A DNA stretch of 64,000 bases, taken from Paenibacillus albicereus (GTDB lineage Bacteria > Bacillota > Bacilli > Paenibacillales > Paenibacillaceae). Made by a program: the position numbers and the translations under genes. The notes beneath the pieces are model-generated. The model saw only the letters and a list, made by a program, of their open reading frames with translations, was not told where the DNA came from and did not search any database. Shown one piece after another: positions 17,198 to 25,258 of the stretch; the first letter of the stretch is position 1; every line of letters starts with the position of its first letter. Location: positions 1,512,001-1,576,000 of the forward strand of contig NZ_CP051428.1 of NCBI RefSeq assembly GCF_012676905.1, given 5' to 3'.

Positions 17198-17821
17198 TTA
17201 TGTCGCCGTTCCCGGCCCGAACACCGGAGCCAGCTTCGACGCCGAAAGCGGGCCGCTCAGCCCGAAGTACTCGCAGAAGTTCATCATCATCGGATTCCAT
17301 TTGGATGGATCGACATAGTCCGGATGTCCTGTCATCGTCAGCGCCTGCTCGACGTGGATCTTTTCGATGCGGACTTCCAAAGCGACCAGGGAGCTCGGCT
17401 CTTCGAACGGATGGGCGTTGACGAGCTTGGCTTCCAGGTGGACCGGACATTGCTGCACGCGGGGCGCTCCGACGATGCGAGACGGCACGGGAGTCAGCAT
17501 GGAGACGCCGAATTTGTCCGGTTCGAATCGATAGCCTCGGGCTGCTTTGGAGTCCGGCACCGGGTCGCGGCCGGTCAGCAAGGTGAGGCTGTCGATCGCA
17601 GGAATCAAATCGACGGACGGCAAGTTCAGCACGCATTCGCCTTCTCGCAGCAGATTCATGACGGTCTGCGACTTGCTGCTCAGCCCAAGCATGCAGGAGC
17701 GGTTCAGCCACCAGGCGGAAGACATCGGGGCCAGGTTGGGGGTGCCGTCTTCGTTGAGCGTGCTGATGAGCACGACGGACGTGCCGAAGTACAGGATTTT
17801 AGGTTCAATATCGACATGCAT
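17198..17821 (-). CDS. Flavin reductase-like domain protein
   Basis: 207 residues resembling the FMN-binding split-barrel flavin reductase family: VVLISTLNEDGTPNLAPMSSAWWLNRSCMLGLSS near the N-terminus, TVMNLLREGECVLNLPS, and LEVRIEKIHVEQAL. Such proteins bind FMN and either reduce free flavin or act on small molecules; the substrate is unknown. The ATG at 17821 is chosen because AAGAGGAG lies 10 nt upstream, rather than an earlier in-frame start. It converges on the sulfate operon with a gap of 20 nt and no separate terminator. Confidence 0.82.
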   Translation of the reverse strand: MHVDIEPKILYFGTSVVLISTLNEDGTPNLAPMSSAWWLNRSCMLGLSSKSQTVMNLLREGECVLNLPSVDLIPAIDSLTLLTGRDPVPDSKAARGYRFEPDKFGVSMLTPVPSRIVGAPRVQQCPVHLEAKLVNAHPFEEPSSLVALEVRIEKIHVEQALTMTGHPDYVDPSKWNPMMMNFCEYFGLSGPLSASKLAPVFGPGTAT

Positions 17822-17925
17822 GTACGTTCCAGCTCCTCTTATCAAGATGCGCTTACTGTAGCACATGCCGTCTGAAATCCCCATCTTTCCGGGATGAGAC
17901 CGCAAGATGGCGCTAGGTTCTCCGC

Positions 17926-17971
17926 AAAAAAACCAGGCAAGCCGAACCGGTTCGGCTTGCCTGGTTTTTTT
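17926..17971 (-). terminator. 46-bp perfect palindromic terminator
   Basis: A fully self-complementary sequence centred on CCGG, with seven A at one end and seven T at the other. It would terminate in either direction. By position it ends the minus-strand HAD phosphatase transcript. Confidence 0.9.
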
Positions 17972-17984
17972 ATGCGGCGAAAGC

Positions 17985-18779
17985 TCAGCTCAAGATGAAT
18001 TTCTCTACGACATGGGCGACGCCGTCCTCGTTGTTGGACTTCGTCACGTAATCGGCGAGCTCCTTGAGCGCGGGCTGCGCGTTGGCCATGGCGACGCCGA
18101 GGCCGGCCTCCATCAGCATCTCGCGGTCGTTCCAGGCATCGCCCAGGGCGATCGTCTCCTCCAGCGAACAGCCGACATGCCCGGCCATGAAGCGCAGCGC
18201 ATGGCCCTTGGTGCCTTCCTTGTGCATGAACTCCAGATAATGCGGCTTGGACTTGGTGATGTGCATGCGGCCGCCGAGCCGCGGCCGCAGCTCGGCGGCG
18301 ACCTCGTCGAGCCGCTCCGGTTCGTCGATGACGAGCATTTTGAGCAGCGGCCGGCTCAGCAGCGACGCGAAGTCCGGCTCGACGATATAAGGAATGTTGG
18401 ACTGGCGGGCATAGGCCTCGACCTTGTCGTTGTCCTCGCGCACGTACAGCCGGTCGTCCACGTACAGCTGCAGATGCAGCCCTCGGTCCGTGCAGTAGCG
18501 GTCCAGCTCCGCCGCCGCATCGGCAGGCACATAGCGTTCATATAGCACTTGGCCGTCCAGCAGCGTCTTGACGAGCGAGCCCTGGTACGTAATGATCGGC
18601 ACGTTGAGCGCCAGCCCCTCGGCGACCTGGCGGGCCGAGGCGAACATCCTTCCCGTCGCGAGCGTCACCGTCACGCCGCGCTCCAGGGCGGCGGCGAGAG
18701 CGTCGCGCGTGGCGGGCGTCACCTCCAGCTCGTCGTTCAGCAGCGTGTCGTCTACATCGATGGCAATCAGCTTATACAT
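17985..18779 (-). CDS. Cof-type HAD family phosphatase
   Basis: 264 residues, the typical size of the Cof/YkrA/YcsE group. Motif I is AIDVDDTLLND (residues 6-16, catalytic aspartates), motif II TLATGRMFASAR, the C2B cap contains FMHKEGTKGHALRF with the family lysine, and motif III/IV is ALGDAWNDREML followed by GVAMANAQPALKELADYVT. Members dephosphorylate sugar phosphates, FMN or pyridoxal phosphate; the substrate is not predictable here. The start at 18779 has AGGAGAG upstream; longer in-frame extensions lack a ribosome binding site. Confidence 0.9.
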   Translation of the reverse strand: MYKLIAIDVDDTLLNDELEVTPATRDALAAALERGVTVTLATGRMFASARQVAEGLALNVPIITYQGSLVKTLLDGQVLYERYVPADAAAELDRYCTDRGLHLQLYVDDRLYVREDNDKVEAYARQSNIPYIVEPDFASLLSRPLLKMLVIDEPERLDEVAAELRPRLGGRMHITKSKPHYLEFMHKEGTKGHALRFMAGHVGCSLEETIALGDAWNDREMLMEAGLGVAMANAQPALKELADYVTKSNNEDGVAHVVEKFILS

Positions 18780-18879
18780 CCGTTTCTCTCCTGTCTCTAT
18801 TCGGCTCGGCCGAGAGCTTGATCCCTCCCATTGTACCGGACACCGGCGCAGAGCGACAAGCCGAGCCGGGCGGGCAAAA

Positions 18880-18908
18880 TTGAACGTGCCTGCCAAATGA
18901 GATAAAGT
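18880..18908 (+). promoter_or_regulatory. Promoter for the S41 protease gene
   Basis: TTGAAC (18880-18885), 17-nt spacer, TAAAGT (18903-18908). The predicted transcription start (~18915) lies downstream of the in-frame GTG at 18907 and so supports the ATG at 18958 as the true start. Confidence 0.5.
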
Positions 18909-18957
18909 GGAGAGATACAGAAACAGAGGCCTGCGGGCGGAAGCGGAGAGATCAGTC

Positions 18958-20367
18958 ATGAATGAGCGCGGAACGGCGGCCAGGCAGCGCCTGGCGACAT
19001 GGTGGGTGCTGGGGGCGGCGGCGGTGCTGATCGTCGGCTTCGGGGCGGGCCGGATATCGATGCTCGTCCAGTACCCGGTGCTGAAGGAAAAGGTATTTGC
19101 CAATTTCAACGCCTCCTACAAGGAGATCAAGCAGGACTTTCTGTTCGGGGCCGAGCCGGAGGCGCTGCTGAATGGAGCGACCAAGGGCATGCTCGCCTCG
19201 CTGGACGACCCGTATTCGGTCTACCTGCCGGGCAGCGAGGGCCAGGACTTCGTGCAGAGCTACCAGCCGGAGTTCGTCGGCATCGGCGTGCAGGTGAGGC
19301 AAGAAGAGGGACGATATCTCGTCGACAGCGTCATCAAGGACACTCCGGCCGAAAAGGGCGGCCTGCAGATCGGGGATGAGATCGTCCAGGTCGACGGAAC
19401 CCCGGTCAAGGGCATCAGCATGGACAAGCTGGTCTCGCTGCTTCGAGGCGCGGAGGGGACGAAGGTCAAGGTGGCGCTGGCCAGGGCCGGCGTGCCGCAG
19501 CTTGCGGTGGAGCTGACCCGGGCACCGATCCCGGTGACGACGGTGACGCATGCGATGCTGGAGGATGGCGTCGGCCGGATTACGATCTCCCGCTTCGCGG
19601 AATCGACGGCCAAGGAATTCGAGACGTCGCTCCAGGCGCTGCTGGACAAGGGCATGAGCAAGCTCGTCCTCGACCTCCGCTCCAATCCCGGCGGGCTGCT
19701 GACGCCGACGATCGACATCGCGAGCCGGCTCGTGCCCAAGGATAAGCTCATCCTGGAGGTCGACTACAAGGATGAGAAGAAGGTGCAGAAGTACTTCTCG
19801 AAGCAAAAGGAGAAGCTCGACCTGCAGATCGCGGTGATCGTCAACGGGCAGACCGCCAGCGCGGGCGAGGTGCTCGCCGCGGCGCTGAAGGAATCGGCCG
19901 GAGCGACGGTCGTCGGCACGACGACGTTCGGCAAGGGCATCGTGCAAAGCTTCGGCCAATTCAAGGACAAGTCCGTGCTCAAGCTCACCGAGGCGCAGTG
20001 GAAGACGCCGGGCGGCCAGTCGATCCACAAGAAGGGCGTCGAGCCGGACGTCAAGGTGGAGTTGCCGGCTTATGCGACGCTGCCGATGCTGCCGACGGGC
20101 GAGGAGAGCAAGCAGGGCGACTACGGCGACTACGTCAAGACGCTGCAGACGATGCTGGAGGCGCTGGGATATCCGGCGGCGCCGGTGCCGGGCGTGTTCG
20201 GCGAGCAGACGACGGAGGCCGTCCGCGGCTTCCAGCGGGACAACGACTTGGAGGCGACAGGCGTCGTCGGAGACAAGACGTCCCATGCGCTTATGGAGAA
20301 GCTGCGCGACAAGCTGCAAAAAGAAGATCCGCAGCTCCGAAAGGCGCTTGACCAGCTGGGAGAATGA
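18958..20367 (+). CDS. S41 family C-terminal processing peptidase (CtpA/CtpB-like) with peptidoglycan-binding domain
   Basis: 469 residues. An N-terminal membrane anchor (residues ~14-33) is followed by a PDZ domain (~100-180; FVGIGVQVRQEEG, GLQIGDEIVQVDGTPV) and the S41 catalytic domain with LDLRSNPGGLL, the nucleophile in GQTASAGEVLAAAL and the general-base lysine in TFGKGIVQS. A C-terminal peptidoglycan-binding-1 repeat follows (VKTLQTMLEALGY ... TTEAVRGFQRDNDL). This matches carboxy-terminal proteases acting outside the membrane, such as those in sporulation signalling or cell-wall turnover. GGAGAG precedes the chosen ATG. Confidence 0.92.
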   Translation: MNERGTAARQRLATWWVLGAAAVLIVGFGAGRISMLVQYPVLKEKVFANFNASYKEIKQDFLFGAEPEALLNGATKGMLASLDDPYSVYLPGSEGQDFVQSYQPEFVGIGVQVRQEEGRYLVDSVIKDTPAEKGGLQIGDEIVQVDGTPVKGISMDKLVSLLRGAEGTKVKVALARAGVPQLAVELTRAPIPVTTVTHAMLEDGVGRITISRFAESTAKEFETSLQALLDKGMSKLVLDLRSNPGGLLTPTIDIASRLVPKDKLILEVDYKDEKKVQKYFSKQKEKLDLQIAVIVNGQTASAGEVLAAALKESAGATVVGTTTFGKGIVQSFGQFKDKSVLKLTEAQWKTPGGQSIHKKGVEPDVKVELPAYATLPMLPTGEESKQGDYGDYVKTLQTMLEALGYPAAPVPGVFGEQTTEAVRGFQRDNDLEATGVVGDKTSHALMEKLRDKLQKEDPQLRKALDQLGE

Positions 20368-20370
20368 ACG

Positions 20371-20408
20371 AAAAAACGTGCCGGAAGCAAGCTTCCGGCA
20401 CGTTTTTT
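20371..20408. terminator. Bidirectional terminator between protease and map genes
   Basis: Six A, an 18-bp perfect hairpin arm set with a 2-nt loop, then six T. It serves the plus-strand protease gene and could also stop minus-strand map transcripts. Confidence 0.9.
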
Positions 20409-20552
20409 GTTGAGCGGCCCAAGCCGAGGGCCGCAGCTCCTCAGGACGGGCGGCCCCGGTTCGCTTCGGGTTCTGCGCGCTCCGGACTCCGGGCTCGCTC
20501 CAGCGAGCGGCGCGGCTCCGTCAAGGGATCGCCCGGCCGGTCTTGGCCGGAG

Positions 20553-21302
20553 CTATTGCTCCGTCAGGATGATCGGCCCGCCCTCCACGATCGCGATCGT
20601 GTGCTCGAACTGGGCGGAGCGCTTGCCGTCCATCGTCTTGCAGGTCCAGCCGTCGGTCTCGATGAACATCTCGAGCTTGCCCTCGTTGATCATCGGCTCG
20701 ATCGTGAGCACCATGCCTTCCTTGAGGCGGAAGCCTTTGCCCGGCTTGCCGGCATGGGAGAAGTTCGGCTCCTCGTGCAGCTCGCGCCCGACGCCGTGGC
20801 CGAGCAGGTCGCGCACGACCGAGAACCCGTTCTGCTCGGCATGCTTCTGCAGCGCGTGCATGACGTCGCCGATGCGGTTGCCGGGCTGGGCGAGGGAGAT
20901 GCCGATATCCAGGCATTCCTTGGTCACCTGCATCAGCTTGCGCGAGCTCTCCGGCAGCGTGCCGACGGCGTACGTCCAGGCGGAGTCGGCGATCCAGCCG
21001 TCCGCCTGGGCGACGATGTCGATCGTCGCCAGGTCGCCGTCGGCGAGCGGCGCGTCGCTCGGGAATCCATGCGCGATGACGTCGTTGACGGACGCGCAGG
21101 TCGCGTACTTGTACCCGTTGTAGCCGACGGTGTAAGGGATGGCGTCCTGGCTGCGGATGTAGCCGTCGACCATGCGCTCGATCTCCATCGTCGTCACGCC
21201 GGGGCGGATCATGGACGCGATGCGGCGATGGCATTCGGCGACGATTCGGCCGGCCCGGCGCATCTGCTCGATTTCTTCAGGCGTTCGGATCGGTATGGAC
21301 AT
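20553..21302 (-). CDS. map: Methionine aminopeptidase, type I
   Basis: 249 residues, normal length. The pita-bread metallopeptidase ligands are visible: aspartates in ATIDIVAQADGWIADSAWTY, histidine in GHGVGRELHEEPNFSH, and glutamates in LTIEPMINEGK and near QFEHTIAIVEGG. It removes N-terminal Met from nascent proteins. GAGGAAC lies 7 nt before the ATG at 21302; upstream in-frame sequence is not supported. It is a stand-alone copy, not next to secY/adk/infA, so it may be a second paralogue. Confidence 0.92.
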   Translation of the reverse strand: MSIPIRTPEEIEQMRRAGRIVAECHRRIASMIRPGVTTMEIERMVDGYIRSQDAIPYTVGYNGYKYATCASVNDVIAHGFPSDAPLADGDLATIDIVAQADGWIADSAWTYAVGTLPESSRKLMQVTKECLDIGISLAQPGNRIGDVMHALQKHAEQNGFSVVRDLLGHGVGRELHEEPNFSHAGKPGKGFRLKEGMVLTIEPMINEGKLEMFIETDGWTCKTMDGKRSAQFEHTIAIVEGGPIILTEQ

Positions 21303-21420
21303 GATGGGTGTTCCTCGCTTTCGTTGACATGCTATTACGTTACTCCTCTGCCCGGGCTCGGTCAACTTCCGCAGGAAAGCAGGAAAAAGGCCGCATCCAT
21401 GCGGCCCGAGATTCTCGTTT

Positions 21421-21633
21421 TCAGCGCGCCTTGCCTCCATCGCGGCTTTCGTCCTTCGGAGGAGCGGCCTCGACCTTGCGCGTATGGTCGTCGCTCAGAT
21501 AGCTTTCACCCTTGCGGTCGCCGCGGCGGCGGCCCCATAGGACGAGCAGCACGACGATGACGATCGTCGCGATGACCCCGACATTCAGAAAGCCGCCTAA
21601 AAACAGGAATCCGTCTCGTGCCGTATCGTTCAT
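21421..21633 (-). CDS. Small single-pass membrane protein, unknown function
   Basis: 70 residues. One hydrophobic helix (residues ~10-33; FLNVGVIATIVIVVLLVLW) is followed by a charged tail (GRRRGDRKGESYLSDD...) rich in Lys, Arg, Asp and Glu. AGAGGTGA lies 7 nt before the ATG, which supports real translation. It is 118 nt upstream of map on the same strand and may be co-transcribed. No family recognised. Confidence 0.62.
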   Translation of the reverse strand: MNDTARDGFLFLGGFLNVGVIATIVIVVLLVLWGRRRGDRKGESYLSDDHTRKVEAAPPKDESRDGGKAR

Positions 21634-21700
21634 CAGCTCATCACCTCTTGCACTACCTTACCCGGAGCAGGCTCCCGCTAGTCTCCTTCCGGAAGCGATA

Positions 21701-21709
21701 TGGTACAAT
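21701..21709 (+). promoter_or_regulatory. Extended -10 promoter for the Xaa-Pro peptidase gene
   Basis: TGG followed by TACAAT (21704-21709), about 48 nt before the ATG. No clear -35. Confidence 0.5.
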
Positions 21710-21756
21710 AGTGTGACAACCGAGCCGCAAGCCGGCTGACAGGAGGCACTAGAGAG

Positions 21757-22869
21757 ATGATGAGCCAATCCCCCTACAAGCACAGGTATTTGCGGGTGAA
21801 GGAAGCGGTCAAGGCGGCCGGCTTCAACAAAGCGATCTTCACCTCGCCCGCGACGATCTACTATTTGACGGGCTTTTTCGCTGACCCGCATGAGCGGTTC
21901 ATGGCCCTCGTCGCGGAGCCGGGGAAAGACGGCTACGCGCTGTTCGTGCCGGCGCTTGACGAGGAGAGCGCTCGAGATGCGGCGTGCGTGGAGCTCCTGA
22001 CGGCCGTCGGCGATACGGATCGCCCCTATGAGCTGCTGGAGCGCCACTGCGGAGCCCCGGACGCCCGGCGGATCGGCGTGGAGAGCTCGCATTTGTCGCA
22101 CGCTGGCTTCGTGCGCATGGCCGCCGTTTACCCAAGGGCGGACTTCGCGGATGCCGGACCGGTCATCATGAGCCTGCGGCTGTACAAGTCCGCGGACGAG
22201 ATCGAGCGGGTCAAGACCGCCGTCGCGCTGGCAGAGCAAGTGCTGCGGGAGACGGTGTCCAAGGTGCGCCGTGGCGTGACGGAGCTCGAGCTGAACGCGG
22301 AGATCGAGTACCGGATGCGCGTGCTCGGCGGCGACAGGCCGGCCTTCGAGACGAGCGTGCTCGGCGGCGTGCGCAGCGCGCTGCCGCATGGGCGCTCGAG
22401 CGGCTACAAGCTGCAGGAGAACGATTTCCTCCTGATCGACATGGGCGTGTTCAAGGACGGCTACTGCTCCGACATCACGCGCACCTTCATCCTCGGCGAA
22501 GGCTCGGCCTCGCAGCTTCGCATCTACGAGGCCGTGCTCCAGGCCAATCGCGCCGGCATCGCCGCCGCTCGCCCCGGAAGGCCGCTTCAGGAGGTCGACC
22601 GCGCGGCCAGGGCGGCGATCGAGGAGCAGGGATTTGGCCTTTATTTCAACCATCGCACCGGGCACGGAATGGGGCTGGAGATTCACGAGCAGCCTTCCGT
22701 GCACGGGGAAAACCGGGAGCTCATGAAGCAAGGCATGCTGTTCACGGTCGAGCCCGGCGTCTACATTCCCGATCTCGGCGGCGTGCGCATCGAGGACGAC
22801 ATCTACCTCGGAGAAGACGGCAAGGCGCAGGTGCTGACCTCGTATCCGAAGGAGCTCACCCGGCTGTAG
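21757..22869 (+). CDS. M24 family Xaa-Pro peptidase (PepQ-like)
   Basis: 370 residues. The N-terminal creatinase-like domain (residues ~10-135) contains TSPATIYYLTGFFADPHERF. The C-terminal M24 metallopeptidase domain shows the ligands in FLLIDMGVFKDGYCSDITRTFI (two Asp), HRTGHGMGLEIHEQPS (His), MLFTVEPGVYIPDLGGVRIEDD (two Glu). It probably cleaves Xaa-Pro dipeptides or N-terminal Xaa-Pro bonds in cytoplasmic peptide turnover. AGGAGG is 10 nt upstream of the first of two consecutive ATG codons; the second (21760) is equally possible. Confidence 0.9.
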   Translation: MMSQSPYKHRYLRVKEAVKAAGFNKAIFTSPATIYYLTGFFADPHERFMALVAEPGKDGYALFVPALDEESARDAACVELLTAVGDTDRPYELLERHCGAPDARRIGVESSHLSHAGFVRMAAVYPRADFADAGPVIMSLRLYKSADEIERVKTAVALAEQVLRETVSKVRRGVTELELNAEIEYRMRVLGGDRPAFETSVLGGVRSALPHGRSSGYKLQENDFLLIDMGVFKDGYCSDITRTFILGEGSASQLRIYEAVLQANRAGIAAARPGRPLQEVDRAARAAIEEQGFGLYFNHRTGHGMGLEIHEQPSVHGENRELMKQGMLFTVEPGVYIPDLGGVRIEDDIYLGEDGKAQVLTSYPKELTRL

Positions 22870-22899
22870 GCCGGACGGGGAGCGAAAGGCAAGACACGC

Positions 22900-22935
22900 A
22901 AAAAGCCGGCGATCCCGAGGATCGTCCGGCTTTTT
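22900..22935. terminator. Bidirectional terminator between convergent peptidase and cupin genes
   Basis: AAAAAGCCGG and GATCC arms, with complements ending in CCGGCTTTTT; small internal mismatch. A and T runs on both flanks suit both strands. Confidence 0.85.
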
Positions 22936-22956
22936 GGACATGCGGCCAGGATGGAG

Positions 22957-23424
22957 CTAGCTGTCCGCCTCGACGACGAGCGTGAAGTCGTCATAATGAA
23001 AGGCCGGAGCCACGATGCAGGTGACGAACACGGGCTCGTCTCCGAGCGGACGGGCGGTCTGCCATGCGGCTGCGGGCACGAGCGCCTGCGGCGACTGGCC
23101 GGCGGCGATGTCGAGGCCGAGGATGAGCTTCTGCTGCTCCTCCGGCTTGTCGCCATGGCCGCCGAGCGTCAGCTCCAGGGGGCCGCCGGAGTGGAACAGC
23201 CACAGCTCGTCGGACAATACTTTGTGCCAGGCCGATTCCTCGCCGGGATGCAGCAGGAAGTAGACGGAGCTGGCTGCCGCGCGGGCGCCGGAGTAGGGAG
23301 CTCCCAGCACTTCATGGGGAATCTGGTAGGAAGCTTTCCACATTTCCTTGAACCAGCCGCCTTCGATATGCCGCTCCATGCCGAGCAGCCCGACGAACGG
23401 CGACAGGTTGGATGATTGGGTCAT
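22957..23424 (-). CDS. Cupin (DUF985 family) protein
   Basis: 155 residues. Blocks typical of DUF985/cupin_5 proteins: LLGMERHIEGGWFKEMWKAS, SSVYFLLHPGEESAWHKVLSDELWLFHSGGPLELTL, LVPAAAWQTARPL and VAPAFHYDDFTLV. The fold is a double-stranded beta-helix; function is unknown, with sugar-nucleotide or small-acid binding suggested for relatives. GAGGAG lies 9 nt before the ATG at 23424, favoured over the longer in-frame start. Confidence 0.82.
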   Translation of the reverse strand: MTQSSNLSPFVGLLGMERHIEGGWFKEMWKASYQIPHEVLGAPYSGARAAASSVYFLLHPGEESAWHKVLSDELWLFHSGGPLELTLGGHGDKPEEQQKLILGLDIAAGQSPQALVPAAAWQTARPLGDEPVFVTCIVAPAFHYDDFTLVVEADS

Positions 23425-23505
23425 GGCAAAAATCTCCTCTTCGCGTTGGACTTGCTTCACTATAGCATGAGGGGCGCCGGTAATCCAAACCAGGGCTTGT
23501 TCCCG

Positions 23506-23535
23506 TGGACAACTCTTCTAAACGGGTGGTAGAAT
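23506..23535 (+). promoter_or_regulatory. Promoter for the secreted protease gene
   Basis: TGGACA (23506-23511), 18-nt spacer, TAGAAT (23530-23535) with a preceding TGG. It lies in the divergent region between the cupin and protease genes. Confidence 0.6.
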
Positions 23536-23596
23536 ACGGGAAGTTTCGTATAAACCGGCACGTCCGGCTTATACTTGAAAAGAGGGATTCCGACCA

Positions 23597-25150
23597 TTGA
23601 CCAGCATTAAGATTCGTCCCGTCCGCTGCCTGTCCGTTCTGGCCGCTCCCGTCCTGGCCGTCGCTCTGCTCGCGGCCGGCGCCTCGCCTGCTGCCGCGGC
23701 CAAGCCTGCTGCCGTCCAGGCGGCAGCAGCCAAGTCCGCCGCGATCGCCGTCACGCTCGACGGCAAGAAGCTGAGCCTGCAGGCGCAGCCGATCCAGAGC
23801 AAAGGCGCGATCCTCGTGCCGATGAAGGATCTGTTCAAGGCGCTCGGCGCGACGGTCACCTGGGAGCCGACGACCCGCACCGTCATCGCGAGCAGCGGCG
23901 CCTACCTGACGCTGTCGCTTCAGATCGGCGCCTCCCATGCGGCGGTCAACGGCAAGAGCGTGAAGCTCGACGCTCCGGCGACGGTGCGCTCCGGCGTGAC
24001 GTACGTGCCGATCCGCTTCGTCTCCGAGGCGTTCGGCGCCGCCGTCCGCTGGGATGCCGCCGCCCGCGTCGTGCGCATCCAATCGGAGGCGGCCCAATAC
24101 GAGGAGCGGCTGCAGCAGGAGGAGAAGGAGCGCCAGGCGCGTCGTCTGACGACCGCTCAGATCGTCGCGCTGAACGACGACAGCGTCGTCCTCATCCAGA
24201 CCGACTACGGGCAGGGGAGCGGCGTCGTCGTCGGCGACCGGCACGTGCTGACGAACCTGCACGTCATGCAGGACGCCAAGTCCGGGTCCATCCAGACGAA
24301 CGACGGCCGGTCGCTGCCGATCGCCGGCGTCGCCGCCTACGACGAGAAGGCGGATCTGGCGATCGTGCTGACCAAGGACGAGCTCAGCCTCGATCCCGTC
24401 ACCTTCGGCAGCTTCGACGACATGCAGAAGGGCGATCCGGTCGTGGCCATCGGCAGTCCGCTCGGGGCTCAGAACACCGTATCCGTGGGCGTCGTCAGCA
24501 ACTTCGGCTATGACGGCGGCAGCATCTACTACCAGATCAGCGCCCCGATCGATCACGGCAGCTCCGGCGGAGGGCTGTTCAACCAGTACGGCGAGCTGAT
24601 CGGCCTGACGACGTCCGGCTATGAGGATACATCGGCCGACCTCAACTTCGCCGTGGCGTCCGAGGATGCGGTGGAGCTGATCCGCAAGTCCGACATCGAT
24701 CCGGCCAAGGTCGCCTTCCTGAAGCCGACGCTGCCGGAGACGCTGGAGGGCGCGTCCGACCCCGAGATTGCGAGCCTGCTGGCCAAGCAGTTCGACAGCG
24801 TGTCGGCGAGCGACGGGGAGCTCGCGCTCAAAGGCTGGACCGTCAAGCGGGACGAGAGCGGCTGGCTGCGGCTGTCGGCGGACATCGACACCGATTTCTA
24901 TGACTATTACGGGTCCAAGATGCAGAAGAACCTGCAGGTGTGGGCGGCCAGCACCGCGAAAGAGCTGAACCGCATGCTTCCCAAAGAAAAGATCCGGCTG
25001 AACCTGGTTTATTCCAAAAAAGTCGGCTTCGAGCCTCGCGACTACGAGGCCGGCGCCGTGACCGCGCTGCCGGACGGAAAATGGCAGGTGCGGTATTCCA
25101 TTCTCGACCTGCAGTTCCAGGACGAGCTGCTCATCCGCCTTCATCCTTGA
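23597..25150 (+). CDS. Secreted trypsin-like serine protease with copper-amine-oxidase-N-like domain
   Basis: 517 residues. Signal peptide (residues ~1-35, ending in SPAAAA). Residues ~48-170 form a copper amine oxidase N-terminal-type domain (ILVPMKDLFKALGATVTWEP, VTYVPIRFVSEAFGAAVRWD), common in Paenibacillus surface proteins. A short charged coiled stretch precedes a trypsin-like domain with HVLTNLHVM (His), EKADLAIVL (Asp) and IDHGSSGGGLFNQYGELIG (Ser), and no PDZ domain. The C-terminal ~120 residues are not recognised. The start is TTG with GAGGG upstream. Likely an extracytoplasmic quality-control or processing protease. Confidence 0.85.
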   Translation: MTSIKIRPVRCLSVLAAPVLAVALLAAGASPAAAAKPAAVQAAAAKSAAIAVTLDGKKLSLQAQPIQSKGAILVPMKDLFKALGATVTWEPTTRTVIASSGAYLTLSLQIGASHAAVNGKSVKLDAPATVRSGVTYVPIRFVSEAFGAAVRWDAAARVVRIQSEAAQYEERLQQEEKERQARRLTTAQIVALNDDSVVLIQTDYGQGSGVVVGDRHVLTNLHVMQDAKSGSIQTNDGRSLPIAGVAAYDEKADLAIVLTKDELSLDPVTFGSFDDMQKGDPVVAIGSPLGAQNTVSVGVVSNFGYDGGSIYYQISAPIDHGSSGGGLFNQYGELIGLTTSGYEDTSADLNFAVASEDAVELIRKSDIDPAKVAFLKPTLPETLEGASDPEIASLLAKQFDSVSASDGELALKGWTVKRDESGWLRLSADIDTDFYDYYGSKMQKNLQVWAASTAKELNRMLPKEKIRLNLVYSKKVGFEPRDYEAGAVTALPDGKWQVRYSILDLQFQDELLIRLHP

Positions 25151-25173
25151 TCTCCAGCACTCTTTCGTTCGTC

Positions 25174-25208
25174 CAGCCGCCCGGGCTTCCCGGGCGGCTG
25201 TTTCTTTT
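25174..25208 (+). terminator. Terminator after the secreted protease gene
   Basis: A 12-bp perfect stem (CAGCCGCCCGGG with its complement) with a 3-nt loop, followed by TTTCTTTT. Confidence 0.82.
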
Positions 25209-25258
25209 CGGCAAGGATTGAGGTATCATGAACGTTGATTTGTAAGGAGGCTGCTCTC

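Noticed and set aside
23312-25144. A 610-codon minus-strand open frame opposite the secreted protease
   Set aside because: Antisense shadow; the plus-strand protein has a signal peptide and catalytic triad.
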